DNA from: an uncultured Acetobacteraceae bacterium
Lineage (GTDB): Bacteria; Pseudomonadota; Alphaproteobacteria; Acetobacterales; Acetobacteraceae
NCBI GenBank assembly: GCA_937874445.1
Contig: CALNAL010000271.1
Span: 1 to 14,231, forward strand
Direction: 5' to 3'
DNA length: 14,231 nucleotides
Of this stretch, positions 5,944 through 13,475 are shown one piece after another (the stretch's first letter is position 1; each line of letters begins with the position of its first letter). A program made the translations under genes and the position numbers. The notes beneath the pieces are model-generated. The model made no database searches, had not been told where the DNA came from, and saw only the letters and a program-made list of their open reading frames with translations.

Positions 5944-7164
5944 TCAGGCGGCGAGAAGATCGGCGACCGCGGCGGCCAGCACCTGGCAGCCCAGCACGAT
6001 GTCGGCGTCGGCGGTGTTTTCCGCCCAGTGATGGCTGATGCCGCCGATCGAGGGCACGAACAGCATCGCCGCCGGCATCACCCGGGCGAGCTGCTGGGCG
6101 TCGTGGCCGGCGCCGCTGGGCATGCGCTGGTGGCGGCCGGGGGCCAGGCGCTCGGCCGCCTGCTCCAGGGCCGCCGCGAGGGAGGCGTCCATCGGCTGGG
6201 GAGTGGTGCGACCCATGGTTTCCAGGCGCACCTTGCAGGGACCGTCGTCGGCCTCGGCGACCAGCTCCCGCAGGCCGCCCTCCAGGCGCTCCAGCACGGC
6301 GGGGTCGGTGTCGCGGAACTGGAATACCATCTCGGCGCGGCCGGGGATGACGCTCGGCGCGCCGGGAAAGAACTCGAGGCGCCCCAGCGTCCACACCGTG
6401 CGCGGGCCGGCCAGGTCGGGAAAGCGGCGGTCGATGGCGGCGGCCAGCTTGATCGCGGCCAGCCCGGCGTCGCGGCGCACGGCCATGCGGGTGGTGCCGG
6501 CATGGTTCTGCACGCCTTCCACGACGATGCGGTACTGCCACAGCCCGACGATGGCGGTGACGATGCCGAGCTTGAGCCCCTTGGCCTCCAGCTCCTCGCC
6601 CTGCTCGATGTGGGCCTCCAGGTAGCCGCGGTAGCGGCCGGGCTGCAGCGAGGCGCGGGGGCGGCCGGCCAGCCCCGCCGCGGCCAGCGCCGCGCGCAGG
6701 GGGCGGCCGTCGTAGCGGTTGGCCATGGCGTCGATGCCGGCCTCGTCGAGGTCGCCGATGAAGGAGCGGCTGCCGGGGAAGTCGCCCCAGGTCTCCTCCT
6801 CGTCGGCCCAGGAGGCCACGTCCACGTTGCCGGGCAGATCGGCCTCGTGACGGGAGCGGGCGATCTCCAGCCCGCAGAGCACGCCCAGCGCGCCGTCCAG
6901 CCAGCCGGCATGGGGCTGGGTGTCGGTGTGCGAGCCGAGCAGCAGGTGCGGGCCCGGGCCGGGGCCGCGGCCGATGACGTTGCCGATGCCGTCGATTTCG
7001 GCCAGCAGCCCGCCCTCGCGCATGCGGTCGGCGAGCCAGCGGCGGCTGTCGATGTCCTCGCGCGAGAAGGTCAGGCGGTGGGCGCCGCTCTCGTAGGCGC
7101 CGAAGCCGCGCAGGGCATGCAGGTCGGCAAGCAGGCGGCCGGGGTTGATCGGCGGGATGGTCAT
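5944..7164 (-). CDS. M20-family amidohydrolase (hydantoinase/carbamoylase, allantoate amidohydrolase type)
   Basis: The 406-residue zinc-dependent enzyme belongs to the AmaB/HyuC/AllC group, which hydrolyses N-carbamoyl amino acids, allantoate, ureidoglycine or N-acyl amino acids. Visible motifs: GSHTDTQPHAGWLDGALGVL with ligands H79 and D90, WADEEETWGDFPGSRSF with the acidic pair near E123, EAHIEQG with H185, HAGTTRMAVRRDA of the dimerisation lid, and SIGGISHHWAENT near the C-terminus. The start at 7164 is chosen because AGGAGG lies about 10 bases upstream. An in-frame ATG at 7191 has no clear RBS. The EEE-TWGDFPGS loop is shorter than the EEGxRF segment usual in AllC, so the substrate cannot be assigned. 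It sits between an amino-acid/opine-type ABC importer and a YcbL-like hydrolase, suggesting it acts on the imported compound. Confidence 0.87.
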   Translation of the reverse strand: MTIPPINPGRLLADLHALRGFGAYESGAHRLTFSREDIDSRRWLADRMREGGLLAEIDGIGNVIGRGPGPGPHLLLGSHTDTQPHAGWLDGALGVLCGLEIARSRHEADLPGNVDVASWADEEETWGDFPGSRSFIGDLDEAGIDAMANRYDGRPLRAALAAAGLAGRPRASLQPGRYRGYLEAHIEQGEELEAKGLKLGIVTAIVGLWQYRIVVEGVQNHAGTTRMAVRRDAGLAAIKLAAAIDRRFPDLAGPRTVWTLGRLEFFPGAPSVIPGRAEMVFQFRDTDPAVLERLEGGLRELVAEADDGPCKVRLETMGRTTPQPMDASLAAALEQAAERLAPGRHQRMPSGAGHDAQQLARVMPAAMLFVPSIGGISHHWAENTADADIVLGCQVLAAAVADLLAA

Positions 7165-7200
7165 GGTGCTGGGCTCCTCCTGGTGGGCCATGGCGGGCAG

Positions 7201-7230
7201 CCCATGGTGGCGCGGCCCATGGTGGCGCGG
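7201..7230. repeat. 15-bp tandem duplication in an operon gap
   Basis: The unit CCCATGGTGGCGCGG occurs twice head to tail (7201-7215 and 7216-7230) in the 94-base gap between the ABC ATPase stop and the amidohydrolase start. Each unit contains CCATGG, and a third CCATGG lies at 7188-7193. On the coding strand this places extra ATG codons upstream of the amidohydrolase, out of frame at 7205 and 7220 and in frame at 7191. It is probably a local duplication, and no function is evident. Confidence 0.8.
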
Positions 7231-7258
7231 GTGGGGCGCGAAGAAAAGGGGCGGAGGG

Positions 7259-8035
7259 TCAGCGATCGAGATGGCGCTGCACGAACTGCCGGCAACGCTC
7301 GCTCTGCGGATCGCGGAAGATCTGCGAGGGCGGCCCCTCCTCCTCGATGCGGCCGTCGGCGAGGAACACCGCGTGCGAGGAAACCTCCGCGGCGAAAGCC
7401 ATCTCGTGGGTGACGATCAGCATCGTGCGGCCTTCCTCGGCCAGGCTGCGCATCACCCGCAGCACCTCGCCCACCAGTTCGGGGTCGAGCGCGGAGGTGG
7501 GCTCGTCGAACAGCAGGGCCTGCGGACGCATCGCCAGGGCGCGGGCAATGGCGGCGCGCTGCTGCTGGCCGCCCGAAAGATGCGAGGGATAGGCGTTGAG
7601 CTTTTCCGCCAGCCCCACCTTTTCCAGGAGGCTCTCGGCCTCGGCCACCGCTTCGGCCCGGGGGCGGCGCTGGACGTGCACCGGCACCTCGACGACGTTC
7701 TGCAGCACCGTCATGTGCTGCCAGAGATTGAAGCTCTGGAAGACGAAGCCGAGCTGGGAACGCAGGCGGTTGACCTGCTTCGCATCGGCGGCCTCGCGCC
7801 GGCCGCCGCGGGTGCGCAGCGCCACTTCCTCGCCGGAGATGCGGATTTCGCCCTCCTCCGGCACCTCCAGCAGCGGGATGCAGCGCAGCAGGGTGGACTT
7901 GCCCGAGCCCGAGGCCCCGATGATGGACACCACCTCGCCGGTATGCGCCTCCAGGCTGACGCCCTTGAGCACCTCCAGCGCGCCGAAGCGCTTGTGCAGG
8001 TTGCTGACCGCGACGACGATTTCCGGACTGCTCAT
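7259..8035 (-). CDS. Polar amino acid/opine ABC transporter ATP-binding protein (HisP/OccP type)
   Basis: The 258-residue ABC ATPase powers the importer formed with the two upstream permeases on the inner face of the membrane. Walker A is GASGSGKST (40-48), the Q-loop glutamine is Q100 in VFQSFNLW, the signature is LSGGQ (153-157), Walker B is LLFDEPTSALD with D177-E178, and the H-loop is H210 in VTHEM. Length and the FNLWQHMTVLQNV segment match HisP/GlnQ/OccP proteins of the polar amino acid uptake family. The start overlaps the permease stop as ATGA (8032-8035), indicating translational coupling. The same frame stays open upstream across the permease gene, but that part is not coding. A 94-base gap with a tandem duplication separates it from the amidohydrolase. 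Confidence 0.95.
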   Translation of the reverse strand: MSSPEIVVAVSNLHKRFGALEVLKGVSLEAHTGEVVSIIGASGSGKSTLLRCIPLLEVPEEGEIRISGEEVALRTRGGRREAADAKQVNRLRSQLGFVFQSFNLWQHMTVLQNVVEVPVHVQRRPRAEAVAEAESLLEKVGLAEKLNAYPSHLSGGQQQRAAIARALAMRPQALLFDEPTSALDPELVGEVLRVMRSLAEEGRTMLIVTHEMAFAAEVSSHAVFLADGRIEEEGPPSQIFRDPQSERCRQFVQRHLDR

Positions 8036-8742
8036 GCCAGCCCCCCCAGGGTGGTCTCGGGTCGGCGCAGGTAGGGGGTCAGCCGGTGCTCCAGCGCGCC
8101 GATCGCGCGGGTGAGCAGGAAGGTCAGCGTCAGGTAGATGGCGCCGGCACAGAGGAACACCTCCATGGCCCGATAGGTCTCCGAGATGATGGCATAGGCC
8201 TGCCCGGTGACTTCCATCAGCGTGACGATGGAGGCCAGCGAGGTGGACTTGACCATGATGACCCACTCGTTGCCGTAGGCCGGCAGGGCCTGGCGGAAGG
8301 CGAGCGGCAGAATGATGCGACGATACATCGTCCAGCGCGACATGCCGGCGACCCGGGCCGCCTCGACGGCTCCCGTCGGCACCGCGGCAAGGCCGCCCCG
8401 CACGATCTCCGAGCCGTAGGCGGCGGTGTTGAGCGTCAGCGCCAGGATGGCGCACCACCAGGGCTCGCGCAGGAAGGGCCAGAGGATGGAATGACGGATC
8501 AGCGGGAACTGGCCGAGCCCGTAGTAGACCAGGAAGATCTGCAGCAGCAGCGGCGTGCCGCGCAGCACGAAGACGTAGGCGCGCACGAACAGCCCGCCCA
8601 CGCGCGAGGCCTGGCGCAGCAGCGCGAGCAGCACCGCCAGCACCACGCCGGCCAGGATCGAGATCGTGGACAGCTCCAGCGTGATCGGCAGGCCGCCGAG
8701 CAGCTTGAGCAGGGTCTCGGCGAGGAAGTCGGTGTCGATCAT
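8032..8742 (-). CDS. Polar amino acid/opine ABC transporter permease (HisM/OccM type)
   Basis: The 236-residue inner-membrane protein has hydrophobic segments at the N-terminus (ISILAGVVLAVLLALL), in the middle and near the C-terminus. It carries the family EAA loop VEAARVAGMSRWTMYRRIIL, which docks the ATPase. RGTPLLLQIFLVYYGLGQF is the typical N-terminal part of the HisM/GlnP permease domain, and the protein ends in a short hydrophilic tail. It pairs with the adjacent permease as a heterodimeric channel. Its ATG overlaps the preceding permease stop (8739-8742), and its own stop overlaps the ATPase start. This tight packing points to one transcript. Confidence 0.94.
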   Translation of the reverse strand: MIDTDFLAETLLKLLGGLPITLELSTISILAGVVLAVLLALLRQASRVGGLFVRAYVFVLRGTPLLLQIFLVYYGLGQFPLIRHSILWPFLREPWWCAILALTLNTAAYGSEIVRGGLAAVPTGAVEAARVAGMSRWTMYRRIILPLAFRQALPAYGNEWVIMVKSTSLASIVTLMEVTGQAYAIISETYRAMEVFLCAGAIYLTLTFLLTRAIGALEHRLTPYLRRPETTLGGLA

Positions 8743-9455
8743 GCCGGCCGCCTCTCGCTGCGCGCGCTGTGGCGCTCCGCGGCATGCAGCAGGAAGCCCG
8801 AGAGGGTGGTGAGGACCAGATAGAGAAGAAAGCCCACGATGTAGAAGGCGAAGGGCTGGCGGGTCGAGCCGGCGCCGATCTGGGTCTGGCGCATGATCTC
8901 GACCAGGCCGGTGACGGATACCAGGGCCGATTCCTTGAGTACCTGCTGCCAGACGTTGCCCATGCCCGGCAGCGCGAAACGCAGCAGGCGGGGGGCGATG
9001 ATGCGGTGCAGCATCAGCCAGCGGCCCATGCCGGCCGCCTTGGCCGCCTCGATCTCGCCGCGGGGGATCGCCAGGTAGGCGCCCCGCAGCACCTCGGTCT
9101 CGTAGGCGCCGGAGACCAGCCCCACCGCCAGCATGCCGACCAGGAAGCCGTTGAGCCCCCAGAAGCCCTCGGCGCCGAAGGCGTGGGCGATGGCCGAGAC
9201 CGCCGTGCTGCCGCCGAAATAGAACAGGTAGATCACCAGCAGGTCCGGCACGCCGCGGACCACCGTGGTGTAGACATCGGCGGCCAGCCGCGGCAGCAGG
9301 GCGTGCGAGGACTTGCCCCACGCGCCCAGCGTGCCGCAGGCGATGCCGAAGAAGAAGGCCGAGGCCGAGACGGCAAGCGTCATCAGCCCGGCCAGCAGAA
9401 GCTGGTGGCCCCAGCCCTGCGGGCCGAAGCCGAACAATTCAAGTGAGGAAGCCAC
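8739..9455 (-). CDS. Polar amino acid/opine ABC transporter permease (HisQ/OccQ type)
   Basis: The 238-residue inner-membrane permease is the partner of the next gene. It shows RGVPDLLVIYLFYFGG, the EAA loop EIEAAKAAGMGRWLMLHRIIAP and about five hydrophobic segments, as in HisQ/OccQ. The best start is GTG at 9455, because no ATG is available near the N-terminus that would keep the first membrane segment. The RBS is weak (GGAA within the end of the binding-protein gene). Only 9 bases separate it from the binding-protein stop, so translation probably depends on that gene. The ordering of binding protein, Q-type permease, M-type permease and ATPase matches opine and lysine/arginine/ornithine importers. 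Confidence 0.93.
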   Translation of the reverse strand: MASSLELFGFGPQGWGHQLLLAGLMTLAVSASAFFFGIACGTLGAWGKSSHALLPRLAADVYTTVVRGVPDLLVIYLFYFGGSTAVSAIAHAFGAEGFWGLNGFLVGMLAVGLVSGAYETEVLRGAYLAIPRGEIEAAKAAGMGRWLMLHRIIAPRLLRFALPGMGNVWQQVLKESALVSVTGLVEIMRQTQIGAGSTRQPFAFYIVGFLLYLVLTTLSGFLLHAAERHSARSERRPA

Positions 9456-9464
9456 GATCCGAGG

Positions 9465-10328
9465 TCAGTTCCAGCTGGTGGGGACCACGTCGTTGTGGAA
9501 CCACTTCTCGGCCAGGGTCTTCAGCGTGCCGTCGGCCTTGGCGGCGTGCAGCGCGTCGTTGAACATCGCCTTCAGCTCGGGGTCGCTCTTGCGCAGGCCG
9601 ACGGCCGAACCGGAGCCGAGGGGGCCACCGGTCATCAGCGGGCCGGTCAGGACGATCTTGTCCCCGCCCGGCTTGCCGAGCACGGAGACGAAGTAGTTGG
9701 AGGAGGCGATCTCGATGTCGAGGCGGCCGTCCTGCAGGTCGAGGTCGTGCTCCTCGGTCTTGCCGTAGGTGCGCACGGTGGCCACGCCCTTGAAGAAGGC
9801 GTCGAGCGTGGCGGCCTGGATGGTCGAGACCTGCACGCCGATGGTCTTGCCCTTCAGCGCCGGAGCCACCGCCTTGACCATCGCCTCGGTCGCCGCCTTG
9901 TCGTCGAGCGAGACGCGCTTGCCGGTGTAGGGCATGTTGACCAGGGGGCTGTCCTTCATCACCGCGAAGGTGCTCGGCGAATCCGCGTAGGGCAGCGAAA
10001 AATCGATGATTTCCAGACGCTTGGCGGTGATGCTCATGCCATCCATGATGGCGTCGTACTTGCCCGCCTGCAGCCCGGGAATGACGCTGTTCCAGTCGAC
10101 GGTGACGAATTCGCAGGTCACCTTCATGTGCTTGCAGAGGTAGTTGCCGAGTTCGATCTCGAAGCCGTCGAGCTTGCCGTCGGGACGGGTCAGATTGTAC
10201 GGCGCGAAGGCGCCCTCGGTGGCGATCACCACCTTCTTCCACTCCTTGGCGTGGGCCTGGGGGGGCAGGGCCATCACGGCCGCGAGCGCCAGGGCCGCCA
10301 CCGTGCCCAGCAAAGTCCGAACGTTCAC
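9465..10328 (-). CDS. Periplasmic amino acid/opine-binding protein (OccT/NocT/ArgT-like)
   Basis: The 287-residue extracytoplasmic solute receptor belongs to the bacterial solute-binding protein family 3. Residues 1-27 form a Sec signal peptide with likely cleavage at AHA^K. The mature part shows VIATEGAFAPYNLTRPDGKL, DGFEIELGNYLC, a DAIMDGMSITAKR segment and EEHDLDLQDGRLD. These resemble octopine/nopaline receptors more than HisJ. Ligand specificity cannot be fixed by eye. The start is GTG at 10328, supported by GGGAGA 7-12 bases upstream and by the fit of the signal peptide. It is the first gene of the importer cluster, with 116 bases between it and aroE. Binding-protein genes usually lead such operons, so a promoter is expected in this gap, but none was convincingly located. 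Confidence 0.93.
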   Translation of the reverse strand: MNVRTLLGTVAALALAAVMALPPQAHAKEWKKVVIATEGAFAPYNLTRPDGKLDGFEIELGNYLCKHMKVTCEFVTVDWNSVIPGLQAGKYDAIMDGMSITAKRLEIIDFSLPYADSPSTFAVMKDSPLVNMPYTGKRVSLDDKAATEAMVKAVAPALKGKTIGVQVSTIQAATLDAFFKGVATVRTYGKTEEHDLDLQDGRLDIEIASSNYFVSVLGKPGGDKIVLTGPLMTGGPLGSGSAVGLRKSDPELKAMFNDALHAAKADGTLKTLAEKWFHNDVVPTSWN

Positions 10329-10444
10329 CTTCGGTCTCCCGATTTTACGAAACCGTCATACCTACGCAATGTGCGGCGACTTGGAAACCGGGATCGGCAG
10401 ACTTTTGCCGGATTTTGCCGCGCCTGCGTGTCTGTCCGCGGGGC

Positions 10445-11296
10445 TCAGAGGCTTGCCGTGACCAGGGCGCGCAGCTCGGGGGTGACTTCGGGCATCACCC
10501 CGAACCAGGCCGCGAAGGAGGGACGCGCCTGGTGGAGCAGCATGCCCAGCCCGTCCACTGTCGCCAGCCCCCGCGCGGCGGCGGCGCGCAGCAGCGGGGT
10601 TTGCAGCGGGGTGTAGACGATGTCGCACACCACCGCTTCGGCCGGCAGCGCCGCCAGCGGCAGGGCGAGGGGCGGCCGGCCATCCATGCCGGCGGAGGTG
10701 GCGTTGACCAGCAGCGTCGCGCCGGCCAGGGCCGCGGCGGGGTCGGCCCAGTCCGGCAGCGTGATCGCGCCGCTCTCCGGGGACGGGGCCAGCTCCTGGG
10801 CCAGACGCCGGGCCCGCGCGGAGGTGCGGGCGAGCAGGCGCACCTCGGGCACGCCGGCGTCGAGCAGGGCTCCCACCACGCTGCGCGCCGCGCCCCCGGC
10901 GCCGAGCACCACCACCGCGCCGGCGGCCGCCTGCCAGTGCGGGGCCCGCTCGCGCAGATTCTCCAGGAAGCCGAAGCCGTCGGTGTTGGCGCCGTGCAGC
11001 GTGCCGTCGGGGCGGACCGTGACGAGATTGACCGCTCCCAGCCGCCGCGCCGCCGCGTCGCAGGAATCGACGACGGCCGCCGCGGCCTCCTTGTGCGGCA
11101 CGGTGACGTTGCAGCCCGCCATGCCCAGCGCCGCCAGGCCGCGCAGGGCCGCCTCCACCTGCCCCGGCGCCACGGCGAAGGGCAGATAGGCCCCGGCGAT
11201 GCCGTGGCGTTGCAGCCAGTAGCGGTGCAGCAGCGGCGAGCGGGAGTGGGCGATCGGCCAGCCGATCACGCCGGCAATGCGAGGAAGGGGGTCCAT
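10445..11296 (-). CDS. aroE: Shikimate 5-dehydrogenase (NADP+)
   Basis: This cytoplasmic enzyme of aromatic amino acid biosynthesis reduces 3-dehydroshikimate to shikimate with NADPH. The 283-residue protein has the usual length. Family motifs in order: GVIGWPIAHSRSPLLHRYWL at the N-terminus (shikimate-binding serines), NVTVPHKE with the catalytic lysine, GAVNLV, GANTDGFGFLENL with the catalytic aspartate, the Rossmann loop VLGAGGAARSV, the NADP-binding LARTSARARRL, NATSAGM, DIVYTPLQTPLL and the C-terminal DGLGMLLHQA. The start MDPLPR at 11296 fits the family, with a weak GAGAA upstream. The frame is open further upstream through a repeat and over the divergent Rieske gene, but that part is not coding. 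The gene is divergent from the Rieske operon and co-directional with the importer cluster, without an obvious functional link to either. Confidence 0.95.
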   Translation of the reverse strand: MDPLPRIAGVIGWPIAHSRSPLLHRYWLQRHGIAGAYLPFAVAPGQVEAALRGLAALGMAGCNVTVPHKEAAAAVVDSCDAAARRLGAVNLVTVRPDGTLHGANTDGFGFLENLRERAPHWQAAAGAVVVLGAGGAARSVVGALLDAGVPEVRLLARTSARARRLAQELAPSPESGAITLPDWADPAAALAGATLLVNATSAGMDGRPPLALPLAALPAEAVVCDIVYTPLQTPLLRAAAARGLATVDGLGMLLHQARPSFAAWFGVMPEVTPELRALVTASL

Positions 11297-11346
11297 GCCC
11301 GGTTCTCTAGCACGCGTGTCCGGGGCGGGGGAGGAAGGGCGGACCT

Positions 11347-11432
11347 CCTTTTTGCCTTCCGGGAAAAGAAGCAAAACGAACAAAGCTTTCCTGGTTCTCC
11401 TTTCCCGAAAGGAGAACACCTTCCTTGCCTTG
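11347..11432. repeat. Composite intergenic repeat, copy C (inverted, in a divergent promoter region)
   Basis: This copy is inverted relative to copies B and D. Positions 11377-11422 are identical to the reverse complement of 5117-5162. They include perfect hairpin 1 (arms GTTCTCCTTT 11394-11403 and AAAGGAGAAC 11408-11417) and are followed by CCTTG units. To the left is a decayed hairpin 2 (near 11350-11376) in which several bases of one arm are missing. The hairpin 3 module is absent: GCAAAA of the hairpin 2 flank joins CGAACAAAGC directly. It lies between the divergent aroE and Rieske genes, where no terminator is needed, which favours a dispersed repetitive element over a simple terminator. 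The flanking gap 11297-11520 shows nothing else recognisable. Confidence 0.9.
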
Positions 11433-11520
11433 TTCGCCGCGCCGGCCGGCGACGCACCGGGGAGGGCTCGCCGGGGGGCATCCGTTGCGGCATGATCCAC
11501 GCCAGAAAGGAATCTCTGGC

Positions 11521-11865
11521 ATGGAAGAAGATCAGGGCTGGGTGCGGCTGGCTGGTGCCGCGCGCCTGGGGGCGGGCGAGATGGCGGGGTTTTCGGTCGG
11601 GGCGCAGCGCATCGCCCTCTACCACCTCGCCGATGGCGGCTGGCGGGCCAGCGAGGACCGCTGCACCCATGGCCAGGCCTGTCTGACCGAGGGCTATCTC
11701 GAAGGCAACACCGTCGAGTGCCCGCTGCATGGCGGGCGCTTCGACCTGGCCACGGGGGCGGGACTCGGCTCGCCGATCTTCCACGACCTCGTGCTCTATC
11801 CGGTGCGGGTGGAAGGCGCGGACGTGCTGGTGCGGCCCGATGCATCGGGGGAGGGCGCATCGTGA
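11521..11865 (+). CDS. Rieske [2Fe-2S] ferredoxin-like protein
   Basis: The 114-residue soluble protein consists of a single Rieske domain. The cluster ligands are C48-x-H50 in DRCTHGQACL and C67-x2-H70 in ECPLHGGRFD, separated by 16 residues. Both motifs have the form seen in ferredoxin components of ring-hydroxylating dioxygenases and in small NirD-like subunits. The inferred role is electron transfer to an oxygenase or other redox partner, none of which is encoded in the window. Start ATG 11521 is supported by AGAAAGGA about 10 bases upstream. Earlier in-frame codons run back into repeat copy C. The stop overlaps the GTG start of the D-aminopeptidase-like gene by 4 bases (11862-11865), implying co-translation. 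Pairing with a peptidase is unusual. Confidence 0.9.
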   Translation: MEEDQGWVRLAGAARLGAGEMAGFSVGAQRIALYHLADGGWRASEDRCTHGQACLTEGYLEGNTVECPLHGGRFDLATGAGLGSPIFHDLVLYPVRVEGADVLVRPDASGEGAS

Positions 11866-13475
11866 GCGGGCTGGAGCGGCTGCGGCTGGAGCGGCGCGTC
11901 GCGCGGGTGCTGGCGGCCTGGGACGGCACGGGGCCGGGCGTGAGCGTGGGCGTGGTGCAGGAGGGCGCGCTGGTGGTGCAGCGCAGCGCCGGGCTGGCCA
12001 GCCTCGAACTCGGGGTGCCGATCGGGCCGGACACCTGCTTCCGCGTCGCCTCGGTGAGCAAGCAGTTCACCTGCGCTCTGGTGTTGATGGAGGTCCAGGC
12101 GGGGAGGATCGACCTCGCGGCCGAGGCGCGCCGCTACCTGCCGGAGATGCCCGACTACGGCACCCCGGTGACGGTCGCCCACCTGCTGCACAACGTCAGC
12201 GGCCTGCGCGACATGTTCGACCTGATGCGCCATGGCGGGGCCGACCTCGCCCAGCCGGTCAGCCCCGCGCAGATGCTGGCCTGCGTGCTGCGGCCACACG
12301 GGCTGAACTTCGCGCCGGGCAGCCGCTACCTCTACAGCAACTCGGGTTTCCTGCTGCTCGGGCACATCCTGGAGCGGGTGACCGGCGAGGCGCTGCCCGA
12401 CCTGCTGGAGAAGCGCATCTTTCTGCCCCTCGGCATGACCCGCACCCGCATGACCCCTTCCACCGCCACCCCCGTGCCGGGGCTCGCCACCGGCTATCTG
12501 CCTCAGGGGACGGGCTGGGTGCGCGCGGGGCACGCCTTTCCGCTCGGCGGCGAGGGCGGGCTGGTCTCCTGCATCGAGGATCTGGCGCTGTGGGCGGAAA
12601 ACGCGCGCACCGGCCGCCTCGGCGGCACCTGGCTGCGCGCCGAGCAGGAGCGGCAGATCGCCTTTACCGGCGGCGGGGAGGCGGACTACGCCTGCGGGCT
12701 GATGGTGGGGCGCCACCGGGGGCTGCGCACCTATTCCCACGGCGGGCTGTGGCCGGGCTTCAAGGCCGAATTCCTGCGCTGCCCGGCGGCCGGAACCGCG
12801 GTGATCGTGCTCAGCAACAACGGTGCCGCCGACCCCTATCATGTCGCCCGCGAGGTGCTCGACGCGGTGGTGGAGGGGCGGCCGGACGTGCAGCCCGTGC
12901 CGCCGATGCCGCCGCGCGCGGCGCAGGAGGCCCTGGTGGGACTCTGGCTGGAGGCGGCCAGCGCGCGCACCGTGGAGATCTCCTTCGACGCCGCCGGGCG
13001 GCTGGGCGGCAACATCAACGGCACGCCCTTCCGCCTGGTGCCCGCCGAGGACGGCCGGCTGCGCGCCGACCACGCGGTGCGCGACTTCTTCTGCCGGCTC
13101 GCGGCCGACGGGGCGCTGGAGGTGGAGTTCGACGCCGGGGTGACGGCCCGTCTCGAGCGGGTGCCGCCCGGCGGCACGCTGCCCGACGGCCTGGCCGGGG
13201 TGTACGCCTGCCCCGACACCGGGGCGGAATGGACCCTGGTTCCTGCCGTGGCGGGGATGGAGGCGCGGGTGCGCGGGCCGGTGCTCGCCGCCGCCGAGCC
13301 CTTTGCGGTGGCGCCGGTGGCAGGGGATGCCATCCGCATCCTGCTGCCGAGTTCGCTGTTCCGCGCCTGGATGGACGTGCAGGTCTGTCGCGAGAAGGGC
13401 GCCGTGACGGGGTTGATGGTACGCGGCAACCGGGCGCGGGAATTGTTCTACAAGCGCGTGGAGGGGAGCCGATGA
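11862..13475 (+). CDS. D-aminopeptidase-like serine hydrolase (peptidase S12, penicillin-binding-protein fold)
   Basis: The 537-residue protein has the three catalytic motifs of the beta-lactamase/PBP superfamily: S64-V-S-K67, Y158-S-N160 and H293-G-G295. ASVSKQFTCAL, NVSGLRD, FAPGSRYLYSN and SHGGLWPGF, the HGG in place of KTG, and a C-terminal half of about 230 residues all match D-aminopeptidase (DAP) of Ochrobactrum anthropi. DAP is a 520-residue enzyme with two C-terminal beta-barrel domains that releases N-terminal D-amino acids. Motif positions differ from DAP by only 2 to 6 residues as recalled. A generic serine esterase is the alternative. No signal peptide is seen, so it is probably cytoplasmic. 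The start is GTG 11862, overlapping the Rieske stop (GTGA). Its stop overlaps the next ATG (ATGA, 13472-13475). A role in D-amino acid or D-peptide breakdown is inferred. Confidence 0.82.
   Translation: MSGLERLRLERRVARVLAAWDGTGPGVSVGVVQEGALVVQRSAGLASLELGVPIGPDTCFRVASVSKQFTCALVLMEVQAGRIDLAAEARRYLPEMPDYGTPVTVAHLLHNVSGLRDMFDLMRHGGADLAQPVSPAQMLACVLRPHGLNFAPGSRYLYSNSGFLLLGHILERVTGEALPDLLEKRIFLPLGMTRTRMTPSTATPVPGLATGYLPQGTGWVRAGHAFPLGGEGGLVSCIEDLALWAENARTGRLGGTWLRAEQERQIAFTGGGEADYACGLMVGRHRGLRTYSHGGLWPGFKAEFLRCPAAGTAVIVLSNNGAADPYHVAREVLDAVVEGRPDVQPVPPMPPRAAQEALVGLWLEAASARTVEISFDAAGRLGGNINGTPFRLVPAEDGRLRADHAVRDFFCRLAADGALEVEFDAGVTARLERVPPGGTLPDGLAGVYACPDTGAEWTLVPAVAGMEARVRGPVLAAAEPFAVAPVAGDAIRILLPSSLFRAWMDVQVCREKGAVTGLMVRGNRARELFYKRVEGSR

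Noticed and set aside
5215..7413. 732-codon open frame on the plus strand over the YcbL-like and M20 genes
   Set aside because: It is antisense to two genes with clear catalytic motifs and begins inside repeat copy B. Its composition is that of a GC-rich shadow frame.
7259..8785. A 508-residue reading that would fuse extra sequence to the ABC ATPase
   Set aside because: The upstream part is out of frame with the permease gene and shows no family motif. The ATGA overlap at 8032-8035 marks the real start.
10342..10369. Possible promoter for the importer cluster (TTGCGT, 16 bases, TAAAAT on the minus strand)
   Set aside because: The predicted start would fall at or inside the ribosome binding site, about 7 bases before the GTG start, leaving no usable leader. 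The -35 match is also poor.
10385..10410. Hairpin CGGCA/TGCCG downstream of aroE as a terminator
   Set aside because: The stem has only 5 base pairs and the following T-run is three bases about 7 bases away. This is too weak to call.
10445..12070. A 541-residue reading that would extend aroE upstream
   Set aside because: The added N-terminal part runs through repeat copy C and over the divergent Rieske gene. The aroE family start is at 11296.
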